Shown here one piece after another: positions 10,201-18,464 of a stretch of 64,000 nucleotides of DNA. The DNA lies in NCBI GenBank assembly GCA_016787575.1, contig JAEUUO010000019.1, positions 164,142-228,141 of the forward strand. The letters run 5' to 3'. The stretch comes from Saprospiraceae bacterium. Lineage in GTDB: Bacteria > Bacteroidota > Bacteroidia > Chitinophagales > Saprospiraceae. Positions within the stretch are counted from its first letter, which is position 1, and every line of letters starts with the position of its first letter. The notes under the pieces were generated by a model, which saw only the letters and a list, made by a program, of their open reading frames with translations, searched no databases and was not told the DNA's origin. A program made the position numbers and the translations under genes.

Positions 10201-10339
10201 CAAATTTTCCATTTATTAAGGTATTGGCCTCATTTTTCAAAGCATTCACAATTTGAGGTTTGAAAAAAATTGGCAAAATAAGCATGATCAATAGGAGTCC
10301 AAGAATGCTGTAAAAGCTAATTTTTAATATTTTTCTCAT
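7259..10339 (-). CDS. AsmA-like family protein
   Basis: Very large envelope protein (1026 residues from the ATG at 10339) with one N-terminal membrane segment (about residues 5-28) and a long periplasmic beta-rich body. The stretch after the membrane segment, with FEFEDANLSLLKDFPNLSIS, is typical of Bacteroidota AsmA-like proteins. The C-terminal AsmA_2-type region lies about residues 600-910, for example LNLSSIKNINLKN. AsmA/TamB-family proteins are thought to bridge the periplasm and move lipids or influence outer-membrane assembly; that role here is inference. The last 110 residues are highly charged and Lys/Glu-rich, probably a helical or coiled-coil tail. An in-frame ATG at 10378 would add 13 residues before the membrane segment and is less likely. 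Confidence 0.85.
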   Translation of the reverse strand: MRKILKISFYSILGLLLIMLILPIFFKPQIVNALKNEANTLINGKFEFEDANLSLLKDFPNLSISILKPQCYVYSETDTSQFFNGEEIRVSLNFWKILMDRQNMVIKSFGLIQPTINYIQYDSLRNNGQILKLNSDSSTANTNASLEISSYFIENGSFILEDRFNHVTLQLLNLNHNGKILQSNESFDLNSNTTIQSFNYSSNGIPLFANLLMDLKLNLNYSEYDSKLKIREAALNFNNLKLQCNGDIQLLKDSTVLNLALQAPGNQFKDLFSILPNAYTKDYKSVESDGTFMLAAKFNGIYSSLNKLYPNWDIQCKIDNGTLKYPQKQLKIQDVYFDIKSANSDIYGNGAYFTMNDFKMNLNNQVLSGSIEILDIFKEKNISGKLKGILNLADLNSFYPMSNGTTISGKVLPNIDFKFNEHAIANNAYSEIKLEGSVFCDNIIYMAPQVPKINITQATVNLNPELIQVSNFNMLFGKSDIKSKIDWIQPLKYFTASSNLNIKIESQSQIIDLTEWLSEETSTKSEPSTITTNDLKGVQISIKSSISKLIYPDYKINNLACSGLLLSDQFQLSDFSAEINGNQIQANGTFNNLASYMLENKVLKGKMQLNAAVFDADLFLKIDTNIQTTQGADTLAFQIPPEFNLDINFKVKQFIYRPLKMNELQGQMKVAESEVLFDNINSNAMGGKMILNGLFSTKNPTSPSYNFKYDLSKVRFSNAFNSLVSVKKLAPIMGYIQGFFNSNIILQGSLDKALNPIYESINLDGFIETLEGSIKGFKPIDQMASKLNLSSIKNINLKNTKNWITVKNGFVSIKEFNKSIEDVGITIGGNHKINGEMDYKFLFNIPKNKFEQVSKTVQLEKGLEKLNGVLSKTGINGLNFKTLNILVSMKGSLTNPELNLKWVNDKGDEQSASTVGSDLKNSIKDSLTNRAEQESEKLKERAANELNKYEDSLLKKANEKTDNFKKDILEKGSKEATKVIDSNLVKKAKDILNQPLDSLKKPGDKVNVDDIKNKMKEWNPFKKEKK

Positions 10340-10432
10340 AGAATGTGTTTGATTAATGTAAAAACCCAATTTATGCAAAATTAGTATTTACATTGTAAAC
10401 AATTAGTTCAACTTTATTGCTTTATTTGTGAA

Positions 10433-12142
10433 GTGAATTTATTAGAAGTAAAAAATTTATCGTTAGGCTTTAATAATTCAGGGGGTTTTTCAAAAGTCCT
10501 TGATTCAATTGACTTTGAAATCCCTGAAAACTCTATTTTAGGAATTGTAGGGGAGTCCGGCTCCGGAAAAACACTGACAGCGCTTTCAATTTTAAAACTG
10601 TTAGATAGCAAGGCTGTACAGTGTTCCGGGGAAATTTTATTTCAGGAAGATGGACAAATTACAGATTTAGCCCGTTTAAGCGAGAAGCAAATTCGGACAT
10701 TCAGGGGTCGCAAAATAGGCATGGTATTTCAGGAACCCATGTCTTCTTTAAATCCTTTATTAAGTTGTGGCTTTCAAGTTTCTGAAGGCCTATTAGCCCA
10801 TAAAATGGGAAATTCAAAGGAAATAAAAGATCGGGTTATGCATTGTTTTGATTTAGTAGGATTAAAAGACCTTGATCGCATTTATAAATCATATCCTTTT
10901 CAATTATCCGGTGGCCAACTTCAAAGGGTTTTAATAGCGCTCGCCATAAGTTGCAGCCCTAAATTAATCATTGCGGATGAACCTACCACCGCACTGGATG
11001 TAAGCCTTCAACAGCATATTATTGATTTGCTAAAAAAGTTAAATTATGATTTAAATATTTCAATACTATTTATTAGTCATGATTTAAATGTGATTAAGAA
11101 ACTATGCAACGACGTTTTGGTAATGTATAAAGGCCAAATTGTTGAAAGAGGTCCTGTTAATTCAGTATTTAATAGTCCAATTCAAGATTACACAAAGGCT
11201 TTGCTTAGTGCTCGTCCACCTTTAAATAAAAAGCTAAATAGGCTTTTGACTAAGGAGTATATTGAAAAAAATTTAATTTACAACAAAGATGAAGCTGCTT
11301 TTTCTGTTTTGACCAATGAGCAAATTAAAGTTGATTTAGAAAAATTGCTGAAGCAGGATCCGTTGATTCAATTAGAGCATGTACATATTAAATACCCATT
11401 AAAATCAGGTTTGTTTGGTTTGAAAAAGCAATTTGTACATGCTGTAAAAGATGTTAATCTAACCATATTGGAAGGTGAAGTATTAGGATTAGTAGGAGAA
11501 TCCGGTAGTGGTAAGTCTTCTGTTGGTAAAGCTATTTTAAATTTAGCACCAATCTCCGAAGGAATTATTACATATCGAACGAGAAAGCTTAATAAGCTTG
11601 ACAGCAATCAATGGAAATTGCTTCGTAAGGATATGCAGCTTATTTTTCAAGATCCCTATTCTGCTTTAGACCCAAAACAAAGCATTGGCGAAGCGATTCT
11701 AGAACCCATACTCGTTCATCAACTGTTCTCCAATAAAAAGACCGCCAGAGAACGCGTTTATGAATTATTGCTTAAAGTAGGTTTAAAGGAGGATCAGTAC
11801 AATAGGTATCCGCATCAGTTTTCAGGTGGGCAGCGGCAGCGGATATGCATTGCAAGAGCTTTAGCTCTTGAACCTAAATTTTTAGTATGCGATGAACCTG
11901 TTTCAGCACTTGATGTTTCTGTACAAGCTCAAATTCTAAACCTACTTAAAGATTTGCGTGATGAATTCAAATTAAGTATGTTGTTTATAACACATGATAT
12001 GTCTGTAGTAAGATTTTTAGCGGATCGCATCGCTGTTATGCATGAAGGCTCAATGGTAGAATATGGAAATTGTGAGCAGATTATCAACGATCCACAACAT
12101 GAATATACAAAGCAATTAATTGAGGCTATTCCGGTTTTTTAA
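10433..12142 (+). CDS. ABC transporter ATP-binding protein with two fused nucleotide-binding domains (peptide/nickel type)
   Basis: Cytoplasmic ATPase of 569 residues in which the two usual subunits (DppD/DppF-like) are fused, as in GsiA and YejF. First domain: Walker A GESGSGKT at 40-47, Q-loop FQEPMSSLNPL, signature LSGGQ, Walker B LIIADEP, D-loop and H-loop ISHD. Second domain: Walker A GESGSGKS at about 354-361, FQDPYSALDPKQ, signature FSGGQRQR, Walker B FLVCDEP and ITHD. The oligopeptide-type extension follows each domain (PLNKK in the first). All motifs look catalytic. No permease or binding protein lies in the window, so the substrate is unknown. The start is a GTG at 10433. The 3' end overlaps fmt, on the other strand, by 17 bases. 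Confidence 0.9.
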   Translation: MNLLEVKNLSLGFNNSGGFSKVLDSIDFEIPENSILGIVGESGSGKTLTALSILKLLDSKAVQCSGEILFQEDGQITDLARLSEKQIRTFRGRKIGMVFQEPMSSLNPLLSCGFQVSEGLLAHKMGNSKEIKDRVMHCFDLVGLKDLDRIYKSYPFQLSGGQLQRVLIALAISCSPKLIIADEPTTALDVSLQQHIIDLLKKLNYDLNISILFISHDLNVIKKLCNDVLVMYKGQIVERGPVNSVFNSPIQDYTKALLSARPPLNKKLNRLLTKEYIEKNLIYNKDEAAFSVLTNEQIKVDLEKLLKQDPLIQLEHVHIKYPLKSGLFGLKKQFVHAVKDVNLTILEGEVLGLVGESGSGKSSVGKAILNLAPISEGIITYRTRKLNKLDSNQWKLLRKDMQLIFQDPYSALDPKQSIGEAILEPILVHQLFSNKKTARERVYELLLKVGLKEDQYNRYPHQFSGGQRQRICIARALALEPKFLVCDEPVSALDVSVQAQILNLLKDLRDEFKLSMLFITHDMSVVRFLADRIAVMHEGSMVEYGNCEQIINDPQHEYTKQLIEAIPVF

Positions 12143-13046
12143 AATTAGTTACTTGAATTCCATTCAAGTACTCTTGTGTACTCATTTTACGCTTTCCCTC
12201 AGGCTGTATTTCAAGAATTTGTATATAACCATCCTTGGTTGCTATTTTAAACATATCCTTCTCCAAAAGCCATGAACCTGGAGTTAACATGTGCGATTGA
12301 ATGATTTTAGAAGCTTTATGAATTTTAAATATTTTTTTTTCATGGTAAAACCAAGCGCAAGGGTATGGTATTAATGATCTAATTAAATTGTAGATTTTAA
12401 AAGTAGATTGATTCCAATCTATACAACAATCTTCTTTAAATATTTTTGGTGCAGGGCTTGCCATATTTTCGTTTTGAGGCTTAAATACTGCGTTTCCGGC
12501 TTCAATTTCTTCTAAACTTTTTAATAGAAGTGGAGCTCCCAAATTAGCCATCCTGTCATGCAATTCCCCTCCAGTCTCATCTAAGCCTATTGATAATTCC
12601 ATAGCATTTATTATTTCCCCGGTGTCTATTTCAGGCGCTAATCGAAATACTGTTAAGCCCGTGTGAGTTTCTCCTTGCATTATGGCACGTTGAATCGGGG
12701 CAGCACCTCTGTATTTCGGAAGCAGGGATGCATGCAAATTTATTGAACCAAATTTTGGTAAATTTATTAAAGGTGTCGGCAGCATTCTAAAGGCAACAAC
12801 CACGTTAATGTCTGGATTTAATTTTTCTATTTTTTTTAAAAAGCTGACTGACTTTAGGTTTTTTGGTTGAAAAAGTGGAATAGAATGATTTAAACAATAC
12901 GTTTTAATAGGGGATACCTTCATTTGATGCCCTCTACCAGCCGGCTTATCGGGAGCAGTAATTACACCAACCAGCATATGTTTATGAATAATTGCATCCA
13001 AAGAGGGAATAGCAAATTCCGGAGTCCCCATAAATAGTACACGCAT
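12126..13046 (-). CDS. fmt: methionyl-tRNA formyltransferase
   Basis: Formylates initiator Met-tRNA with 10-formyl-THF. The protein is 306 residues, the normal length. It begins MRVLFMGTPEFAIPSL. It has the folate-binding/catalytic stretch with SLLPKYRGAAPIQRAI (about 109-124), DTGEII, and the C-terminal OB-like domain with PYPCAWF. It is convergent with, and overlaps by 17 bases, the ABC ATPase gene, and divergent from a SPOR-like gene. No def gene is adjacent, unlike many bacteria. Confidence 0.95.
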   Translation of the reverse strand: MRVLFMGTPEFAIPSLDAIIHKHMLVGVITAPDKPAGRGHQMKVSPIKTYCLNHSIPLFQPKNLKSVSFLKKIEKLNPDINVVVAFRMLPTPLINLPKFGSINLHASLLPKYRGAAPIQRAIMQGETHTGLTVFRLAPEIDTGEIINAMELSIGLDETGGELHDRMANLGAPLLLKSLEEIEAGNAVFKPQNENMASPAPKIFKEDCCIDWNQSTFKIYNLIRSLIPYPCAWFYHEKKIFKIHKASKIIQSHMLTPGSWLLEKDMFKIATKDGYIQILEIQPEGKRKMSTQEYLNGIQVTNFKKPE

Positions 13047-13093
13047 ATCTGTCCTTTTCGATGCAAAATAAGCCTGAAATCATCATATTGAAA

Positions 13094-13101
13094 TAGATTT
13101 G
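13094..13101 (+). promoter_or_regulatory. TAnnTTTG -7 box before the SPOR-like gene
   Basis: TAGATTTG matches the -7 consensus exactly and ends 5 bases before the ATG at 13107. If used, the transcript would be leaderless or nearly so. No -33 TTTG is found at 19 bases. Confidence 0.35.
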
Positions 13102-13106
13102 CATTT

Positions 13107-13472
13107 ATGAATCGACTTATTTGCTATGGACTTGGTACCATCTTGATATTAAATTTCAATTTAAACATAGTTAATTCTTGTTTTTACAATTTAAAAACAC
13201 CTGCTATAAGAAATTCTGTTTTTACTATTGTTACTGAGGATACGAGTCGCTGTTTTTTAATTTCTGGAAGTTTTTTAATTCCACAAAACGCTGACAATCA
13301 GCTTAAAATATTAAAAAACCAAGGATTCAAAAAAGCATATAAATATAACTTTCCACAAACAGAATATTATTCTGTTGTTGTTGATAGTTTTAATCCAGGT
13401 GACACCTTGCATAAAATACTTATAGAACAACTTCTTCGTTCAAAACAGACTTATTTTATTAAGTGTCGCTAG
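13107..13472 (+). CDS. small exported SPOR-like domain protein
   Basis: A 121-residue protein with an N-terminal hydrophobic segment (about 5-25) that is probably a signal peptide or anchor. It is followed almost at once by a region resembling the SPOR fold: FLISGSFL, then a helix (NADNQLKILKNQGF), then YYSVVVDSF. SPOR domains bind denuded peptidoglycan at division sites. Here the domain makes up the whole mature protein. Four cysteines outside the usual SPOR pattern are present (two in the N-terminal quarter, one before the first strand, one at the end). The family assignment is by pattern only. It sits 23 bases upstream of the LptF/LptG-type permease gene and may share its transcript. Confidence 0.6.
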   Translation: MNRLICYGLGTILILNFNLNIVNSCFYNLKTPAIRNSVFTIVTEDTSRCFLISGSFLIPQNADNQLKILKNQGFKKAYKYNFPQTEYYSVVVDSFNPGDTLHKILIEQLLRSKQTYFIKCR

Positions 13473-13495
13473 GCTTATAGAGTCTAAATAATAGT

Positions 13496-14974
13496 ATGAT
13501 AGCCATTAAAAAATTAGATCTGATGTTGATAAAAGGTTTTATACCTCCTTTTTTCATTTCATTTCTTATGGCCTTGTTTGTATTGGTGATGCAGGTATTT
13601 TGGCTTTATATAGATGACATTCTTGGAAAAGGCGCCGGCATCTTTGTCATTTTAGAGTTTTTATTCTATTTGAGCTTTTCTTTAACCCCTTTAGCCTTGC
13701 CAATTGGGGTACTAATGGCCGGAGTATTTTTATTTGGAAATTTAGGGGAGCAATATGAATTATCAAGTATGAAATCAGCAGGGATTTCACTTTTTAGAAT
13801 CATGCTTCCAGTGATGCTTATGGCACTTTTTGTAGCGCTCTTTTCATGGATTTGCTCAGACTACATTATCCCCAGATCGAATCTTAAATATTTGAGCCGA
13901 TTGCATGATTTGAAGAGGCAAAAACCAACTTTAGGTTTAGATGAAGCGGTCTTTAATGAAGATTTTTATGGATATACTATCAGAATAGGACATAAAAGTT
14001 CTAATGGGAATGATATTTCCGATATTTTAATTTATGACCACAGTAAGTTTGAAACCTCAGGTGAAAAGACAACAATTTCAGCTTCTACAGGTAAAATGTA
14101 CGTTACTCCGGAAGATCGCTTTTTGGTAATGGCATTGCAAAATGGGACTGTATACCAAGATCCTGGGCATCGAAATTCGACAAACTCCGAATTGCCTTTT
14201 ATAAGAACCTCTTTCAATGAATTAACTAAAGTATTTGATCTGAGTGAATTTCAATTAGACAGAACCGATGAGGATTTGTTTAAAAATGATAAACGTATGA
14301 AAAACAGTCAACAACTCAGACTGGAGATAGACAGCATTGGACGCCATTTAGAACGTAAAAATCACGATCTATTTACAACCTTATCGCTTGACCGGATTTT
14401 AAATAAAAAGGAAGATACAATTTCAAAATCTAGTCCGTTTACTCATTATTACTCAAAACAAAATATAGCTTTATTAGACAGTTTGGTTTGCGAATACGAA
14501 ACAAAAGGGAGCATATTGTTTCGTGCCTTGTCTTCGAAAATAATTCAAAATGTTGAAATAAATCAGGAGCGAAGAAACAGTTTTATTAAAGAGTCAAGGC
14601 AAATAAAAGTACAGAAAGCTAAATTTGAATATGAGTTATTTATAAAATATTCATTAGCGGTAGTTTGTTTGCTGTTTATTTTCGTGGGAGCCCCATTAGG
14701 TGCTATTGTTCGAAAAGGGGGATACGGGTATCCTTTTATAATATGTATTCTTGTATTCGCCGCATATATTTTACTGAATACTTTTTGTAAACGATTGACT
14801 GAGGGACTTAAAATTCCAACTGTTTGGGCTGCATGGCTTCCTTGTCTTATTTTAGCCATTCCTGGAATATTTATTACCTGGTCAGCAATGCGTGACCGCA
14901 ATGCTTGGGATGATATAAAACTTATAAGCAGGAGACTCATTGAGGTAATTTGGAGCTCCAATAAAACAAAATAA
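13496..14974 (+). CDS. LptF/LptG family lipopolysaccharide export permease
   Basis: Inner-membrane permease of the YjgP/YjgQ family, 492 residues. It has the family layout: N-terminal transmembrane helices (about 14-36, 55-80, 97-120), a large periplasmic beta-jellyroll domain (about 130-370), and three C-terminal helices (about 385-470). The conserved GAPLGAIVRKGGYGYPF lies at the start of the C-terminal helices. With LptB and a partner permease it would extract LPS from the inner membrane and pass it to the periplasmic bridge. Bacteroidota often have only generic LptF/G annotations, so I do not choose between F and G. No lptB or lptC is adjacent. The coding region ends two bases before a terminator hairpin. 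Confidence 0.9.
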   Translation: MIAIKKLDLMLIKGFIPPFFISFLMALFVLVMQVFWLYIDDILGKGAGIFVILEFLFYLSFSLTPLALPIGVLMAGVFLFGNLGEQYELSSMKSAGISLFRIMLPVMLMALFVALFSWICSDYIIPRSNLKYLSRLHDLKRQKPTLGLDEAVFNEDFYGYTIRIGHKSSNGNDISDILIYDHSKFETSGEKTTISASTGKMYVTPEDRFLVMALQNGTVYQDPGHRNSTNSELPFIRTSFNELTKVFDLSEFQLDRTDEDLFKNDKRMKNSQQLRLEIDSIGRHLERKNHDLFTTLSLDRILNKKEDTISKSSPFTHYYSKQNIALLDSLVCEYETKGSILFRALSSKIIQNVEINQERRNSFIKESRQIKVQKAKFEYELFIKYSLAVVCLLFIFVGAPLGAIVRKGGYGYPFIICILVFAAYILLNTFCKRLTEGLKIPTVWAAWLPCLILAIPGIFITWSAMRDRNAWDDIKLISRRLIEVIWSSNKTK

Positions 14975-14975
14975 A

Positions 14976-15006
14976 AACAGACCACTGGATATTCCAGTGG
15001 TCTGTT
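14976..15006. terminator. strong hairpin terminator, probably bidirectional
   Basis: A perfect 14-base inverted repeat, AACAGACCACTGGA and its complement, closes on a 3-base loop (TAT). On the minus strand it is followed by a T-rich tract, so it suits the cysteine-rich lipoprotein gene best. Its position just after the permease stop codon means it could also end that transcript. Confidence 0.8.
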
Positions 15007-15027
15007 CTAATAATAAAATTGGCTGTT

Positions 15028-15633
15028 TTATTTGTATACAGGGTTAACCACAAATCCTTGAAACGCCAGGGTTTTTAAATCTGAAATTCTTGTTACATAC
15101 AAAGTGTATTTTATTGAATAAGAGCATTCCAAAATACTAGCGTCAACCAATGGTTTGTCATCTAGGCTCCATCTAAAAACATATCCGGATTTCTGACCTT
15201 TTAATTCTTCATCGAGGACTACTGGAACCAATGTAATTCCGCCAGCAAAACAACCAAACTTTTGAATTTTGATGTTAAAACCCAATCGTTTGTCTATAGT
15301 TTTTGGCCCATCAGTTTCAAGTGCTGCTGCAGCAAAGCATGCTCCAGATTTTGGACTGACAAAAAGCGAATATCCAATTTTATTGCCATTGGAACAGCAA
15401 ATAACTTCGCCTGTAACTGAACTGCAAATTTTATCTGCTTCCTGCTGTAGCTCAATTAATTTGGCATTGATTAACTCTTTGCATTCCAATTTGGAATTAC
15501 AAGGTCCCGCTAATTGCTTTAAACTTTCAGGATAGGCTGATTTAACATCAGGAACTGGAGCTGGAATTTGAATGCCTTCTTTTTGACAGGATGCTAATAA
15601 TAAAATTAAGCAAAATAATGAAATCGTTTTCAT
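15028..15633 (-). CDS. cysteine-rich lipoprotein of unknown function
   Basis: 201 residues with a signal peptide ending in the lipobox LASC (Cys at about residue 16). I do not recognise the family. The mature part has about nine cysteines, including a CC pair and GPC, LEC, GAC, FGC and LEC contexts, which suggests several disulfides and export. There is no transmembrane segment after the signal. It is followed by its own terminator and preceded by about 200 bases of non-coding DNA, so it is probably a single-gene unit. Confidence 0.75.
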   Translation of the reverse strand: MKTISLFCLILLLASCQKEGIQIPAPVPDVKSAYPESLKQLAGPCNSKLECKELINAKLIELQQEADKICSSVTGEVICCSNGNKIGYSLFVSPKSGACFAAAALETDGPKTIDKRLGFNIKIQKFGCFAGGITLVPVVLDEELKGQKSGYVFRWSLDDKPLVDASILECSYSIKYTLYVTRISDLKTLAFQGFVVNPVYK

Positions 15634-15831
15634 GTTAATTAAATTTAGGGTGAATAATATTAAATTACATGATTGAATTGCACGACTTCCAAAAGGTTAT
15701 CAGTTCATCTTGGATTATTTTTTTTTTGAATTTCATTTAAATAAAATTAGACCGTATACCCACAAAAAAGTCTAATTAAGTAAACTTATTCTCAATAAAA
15801 GCAAGTAATATTAGTATAAATTTAGCGTGGT

Positions 15832-16029
15832 TTAGCTTTTATTTGAATCTGCAGGTTCAATTTCTTGCTCAATAGAGCGCAACAGTTCCTGGCAATAAAT
15901 CAGCAAGGCACGCGCTTTCCGAATTTCTTCCGCTAAGTTTTCAAGAGGAATTTTTTCCTCTTTTAACCTGTCACAAAGCAATTGCAATTGCTCCATAGCT
16001 TCTTGATAATTCAACTTTTTTGCAGCCAT
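15832..16029 (-). CDS. xseB: exodeoxyribonuclease VII small subunit
   Basis: Small helical subunit of exonuclease VII, 65 residues, slightly shorter than the usual 75-80. The pattern LNYQEAMEQLQLLCDRL followed by PLENLAEEI matches XseB. It overlaps the end of xseA by 19 bases, so translation is probably coupled, and it is the last gene of the minus-strand run that starts with the M43 proteases. Confidence 0.9.
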   Translation of the reverse strand: MAAKKLNYQEAMEQLQLLCDRLKEEKIPLENLAEEIRKARALLIYCQELLRSIEQEIEPADSNKS

Positions 16030-17258
16030 TTTTCAGTAATTATACTTTTAAATTTACCATTCATAATTTTTGTTTCAATCAAATCTTCCAACTCAATTAT
16101 TTCAATATCTTTTACAACCTGTCCATTTTTGTAAACCAGACTGTATCCTTTACTTAAGATTTTATCCGGATCATTTTGATCCAAACTAGCTTTTACTGAT
16201 TCAAGTTGTAAAAGATTCTTGTTTACTATTTGAGATAAAAGTCGATATAGCTGGTGCTTAAGTTCTATTACATTCTTTTGCTTTTCAAACAAGAGTCTGT
16301 GAATTGTATTATTTATTATACTTTCAATGGATTTTAACTCTATTTTATAGTTGTTTTTCCTAGAATTAGCATAACTGCAAATTTCTTGGAAAATTATAAC
16401 TAGCTCGGATTCAAATTGATGATTTATATGTAGGATCTCTTCAGCAACAGCTGTTGGCGTTTTTAAAGATGTGTAAGCAGATAGATCTGCTAGTGATTCA
16501 TCAATAAAATGGCCAATTCCTGTAAAAACAGGGTAAGGACATTCTGAAATCGCTTTTGAAATTGCATACTCGTCAAAGTCCAAAAGATCGTGCTTTGAGC
16601 CACCTCCACGTATAATAACAACCATATCAGGCTTAAATGAAACTTCGCTTTTAATTAGTTCGAATGCCTTTCCAATTTGCTCGGATGTGTTATTTCCTTG
16701 CATGGTTGCTTCATAAATTTTAAGTTTAAAAGTATAGGCGTAATGATTTTCTTCAAGCTGATTAATGAAATCCCGAAAGCCTGCACTGCTGGAACTACCA
16801 ATTATTGCGATCTTCTTAATGGCGCAAGGTAAATTGCATTCCTTGTTTTTTTGCCAAAGTTGTTCAGACTTTAGTCGCTCAATAACTTTGAGTTTGCTTT
16901 GAATTAGTTTTCCTAAAGTAAAAGAGCTATCCAAATCTTGAACAATCAATTTCAAGCCATAACGTGCGTTATAATCAACCGTAACAGCTATCAATACTTT
17001 ATTGCCAGCAGATAAAATTTGAAAAAGATCGTAAGAGCATTTCTTTTGTAATGCAGCCGACTGGGTTTTCCATATCACAGCAGATGATTGAGCAATAATT
17101 TGATCTTGCTCATCTTTTTCAATTAAATCTAAATAGATATGGCCCGATTTCTCTTTAACACTCAATAATTCACAATCAATCCAAATCGGGTCCTCAAAAT
17201 TAACGGCGATAACACGCCGAATATAAAGATTGAGTTTGCTTAAACTAAATTGTTCCAA
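16011..17258 (-). CDS. xseA: exodeoxyribonuclease VII large subunit
   Basis: Catalytic subunit of exonuclease VII, which degrades single-stranded DNA to oligonucleotides; 415 residues, somewhat short for the family. It has an N-terminal OB-fold DNA-binding domain (about 1-95), then the nuclease core with IGSSSSAGFRDF, VVIIRGGGS and GIGHFIDESLADLSA, and a helical C-terminal part with ILSKGYSLVYKNG. The start must be the TTG at 17258: the preceding codon is the in-frame sucC stop, the N-terminus (FSLSKLNLYIRRV) is the family start, and no ATG follows for over 100 codons. Confidence 0.93.
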   Translation of the reverse strand: MEQFSLSKLNLYIRRVIAVNFEDPIWIDCELLSVKEKSGHIYLDLIEKDEQDQIIAQSSAVIWKTQSAALQKKCSYDLFQILSAGNKVLIAVTVDYNARYGLKLIVQDLDSSFTLGKLIQSKLKVIERLKSEQLWQKNKECNLPCAIKKIAIIGSSSSAGFRDFINQLEENHYAYTFKLKIYEATMQGNNTSEQIGKAFELIKSEVSFKPDMVVIIRGGGSKHDLLDFDEYAISKAISECPYPVFTGIGHFIDESLADLSAYTSLKTPTAVAEEILHINHQFESELVIIFQEICSYANSRKNNYKIELKSIESIINNTIHRLLFEKQKNVIELKHQLYRLLSQIVNKNLLQLESVKASLDQNDPDKILSKGYSLVYKNGQVVKDIEIIELEDLIETKIMNGKFKSIITEKWLQKS

Positions 17259-18464
17259 TTAAGCTTTTAATACACTTTTAATTAAATCCGCCGCTTCTTG
17301 TAAAAGAATAGCAGAATGAACTTCCAATCCGGATTCATCTATGATTTTCTTCGCGATTTCAGCATTGGTACCTTGAAGACGGACAATGATAGGTATCTGG
17401 ATGTCTTTCATGTTTTTATAAGCATCAACAATACCTTGGGCTACACGATCGCAACGTACAATTCCTCCAAAAATATTAACAAGTATGGCTTTAACTGCAG
17501 GATCTTTCAAAATGATCCTAAATGCTTGTTCGACGCGGCTGGCATCTGCCGTTCCACCGACATCTAGAAAATTAGCAGGATTGCCTCCGGAAAGCTTAAT
17601 TATATCCATAGTTGCCATAGCCAAACCTGCTCCGTTTACCATGCAACCCACATTTCCATCAAGCTTCACATAATTTAAATTGAAAGCTTTTGCTTCGATT
17701 TCTGTAGGGTCTTCTTCAGTTTCGTCTCTCATTGCCTCAATGTCTGTATGACGATAAAGTGCATTTTCATCCATAACCATTTTGCAATCTACTGCAACTA
17801 TCTCATCAAGACCATTTTTTAAAGTTGGATTAATCTCAATTAAGCTGCAATCGGTTGATACAAAAGCATTGTAAAGTGATTTGGTAAATGCCTGCATTTC
17901 TTTAAAAGCTTTGCCACTCAACCCCAGATTAAAAGCTATTTTGCGGCATTGAAAATCCTGTAAACCTAATGCAGCATCAACATACTCTTTAAATACGAGC
18001 TCAGGAGTTTCCTCAGCTACTTTTTCAATATCCATACCACCCTTAGGAGAATATATTATTACGTTTAATTGTGAAGATCGGTCAGTAAGAACTGAAAAGT
18101 AATATTCCTTACACTGATCAAATTGTGGTACATATGAATCTTCAGCAATTAAAATCTTCGAAACCAATTTGCCAGGTCCGGTCATGCCGCCGGGTGTTTG
18201 AGGTGTTTTCAAATGCATGCCAAGAATTTCAGAAGCATGTTTAACTAAATCCTCTTTTGATTTTGCCAATTTAACACCACCACCTTTGCCACGTCCTCCT
18301 GCATGAATTTGCGCCTTAACGATTGCAAAAGGCGAATTGCTTTCTGCTACTATTTTTTCGTAATTGCTTATAGCTTCTTCTTGTGTAGTCGCTAGAAATC
18401 CTTTTTGGGTGCGGATATTAAATCGATTGAGTATTTCCTTTCCCTGGTATTCGTGTAAATTCAT
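17259..18464 (-). CDS. sucC: succinyl-CoA synthetase beta subunit (ADP-forming type)
   Basis: Beta subunit of the TCA-cycle enzyme that interconverts succinyl-CoA and succinate with ATP formation; 401 residues. It starts MNLHEYQGKEIL, has the ATP-grasp loop AQIHAGGRGKGGGV at about 52-65, VDCKMVMDENAL, and the C-terminal domain with VNIFGGIVRCD. sucD is not adjacent. Its ATG follows directly on the TAA of the upstream M43 protease gene, and its own TAA directly abuts the TTG of xseA, all in one frame, so translational coupling is likely. Confidence 0.95.
   Translation of the reverse strand: MNLHEYQGKEILNRFNIRTQKGFLATTQEEAISNYEKIVAESNSPFAIVKAQIHAGGRGKGGGVKLAKSKEDLVKHASEILGMHLKTPQTPGGMTGPGKLVSKILIAEDSYVPQFDQCKEYYFSVLTDRSSQLNVIIYSPKGGMDIEKVAEETPELVFKEYVDAALGLQDFQCRKIAFNLGLSGKAFKEMQAFTKSLYNAFVSTDCSLIEINPTLKNGLDEIVAVDCKMVMDENALYRHTDIEAMRDETEEDPTEIEAKAFNLNYVKLDGNVGCMVNGAGLAMATMDIIKLSGGNPANFLDVGGTADASRVEQAFRIILKDPAVKAILVNIFGGIVRCDRVAQGIVDAYKNMKDIQIPIIVRLQGTNAEIAKKIIDESGLEVHSAILLQEAADLIKSVLKA

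Noticed and set aside
15712..15727. T-run as a terminator after xseB
   Set aside because: The run of about ten T is on the plus strand, about 105 bases beyond xseB and without a stem, so it fits neither neighbouring gene.
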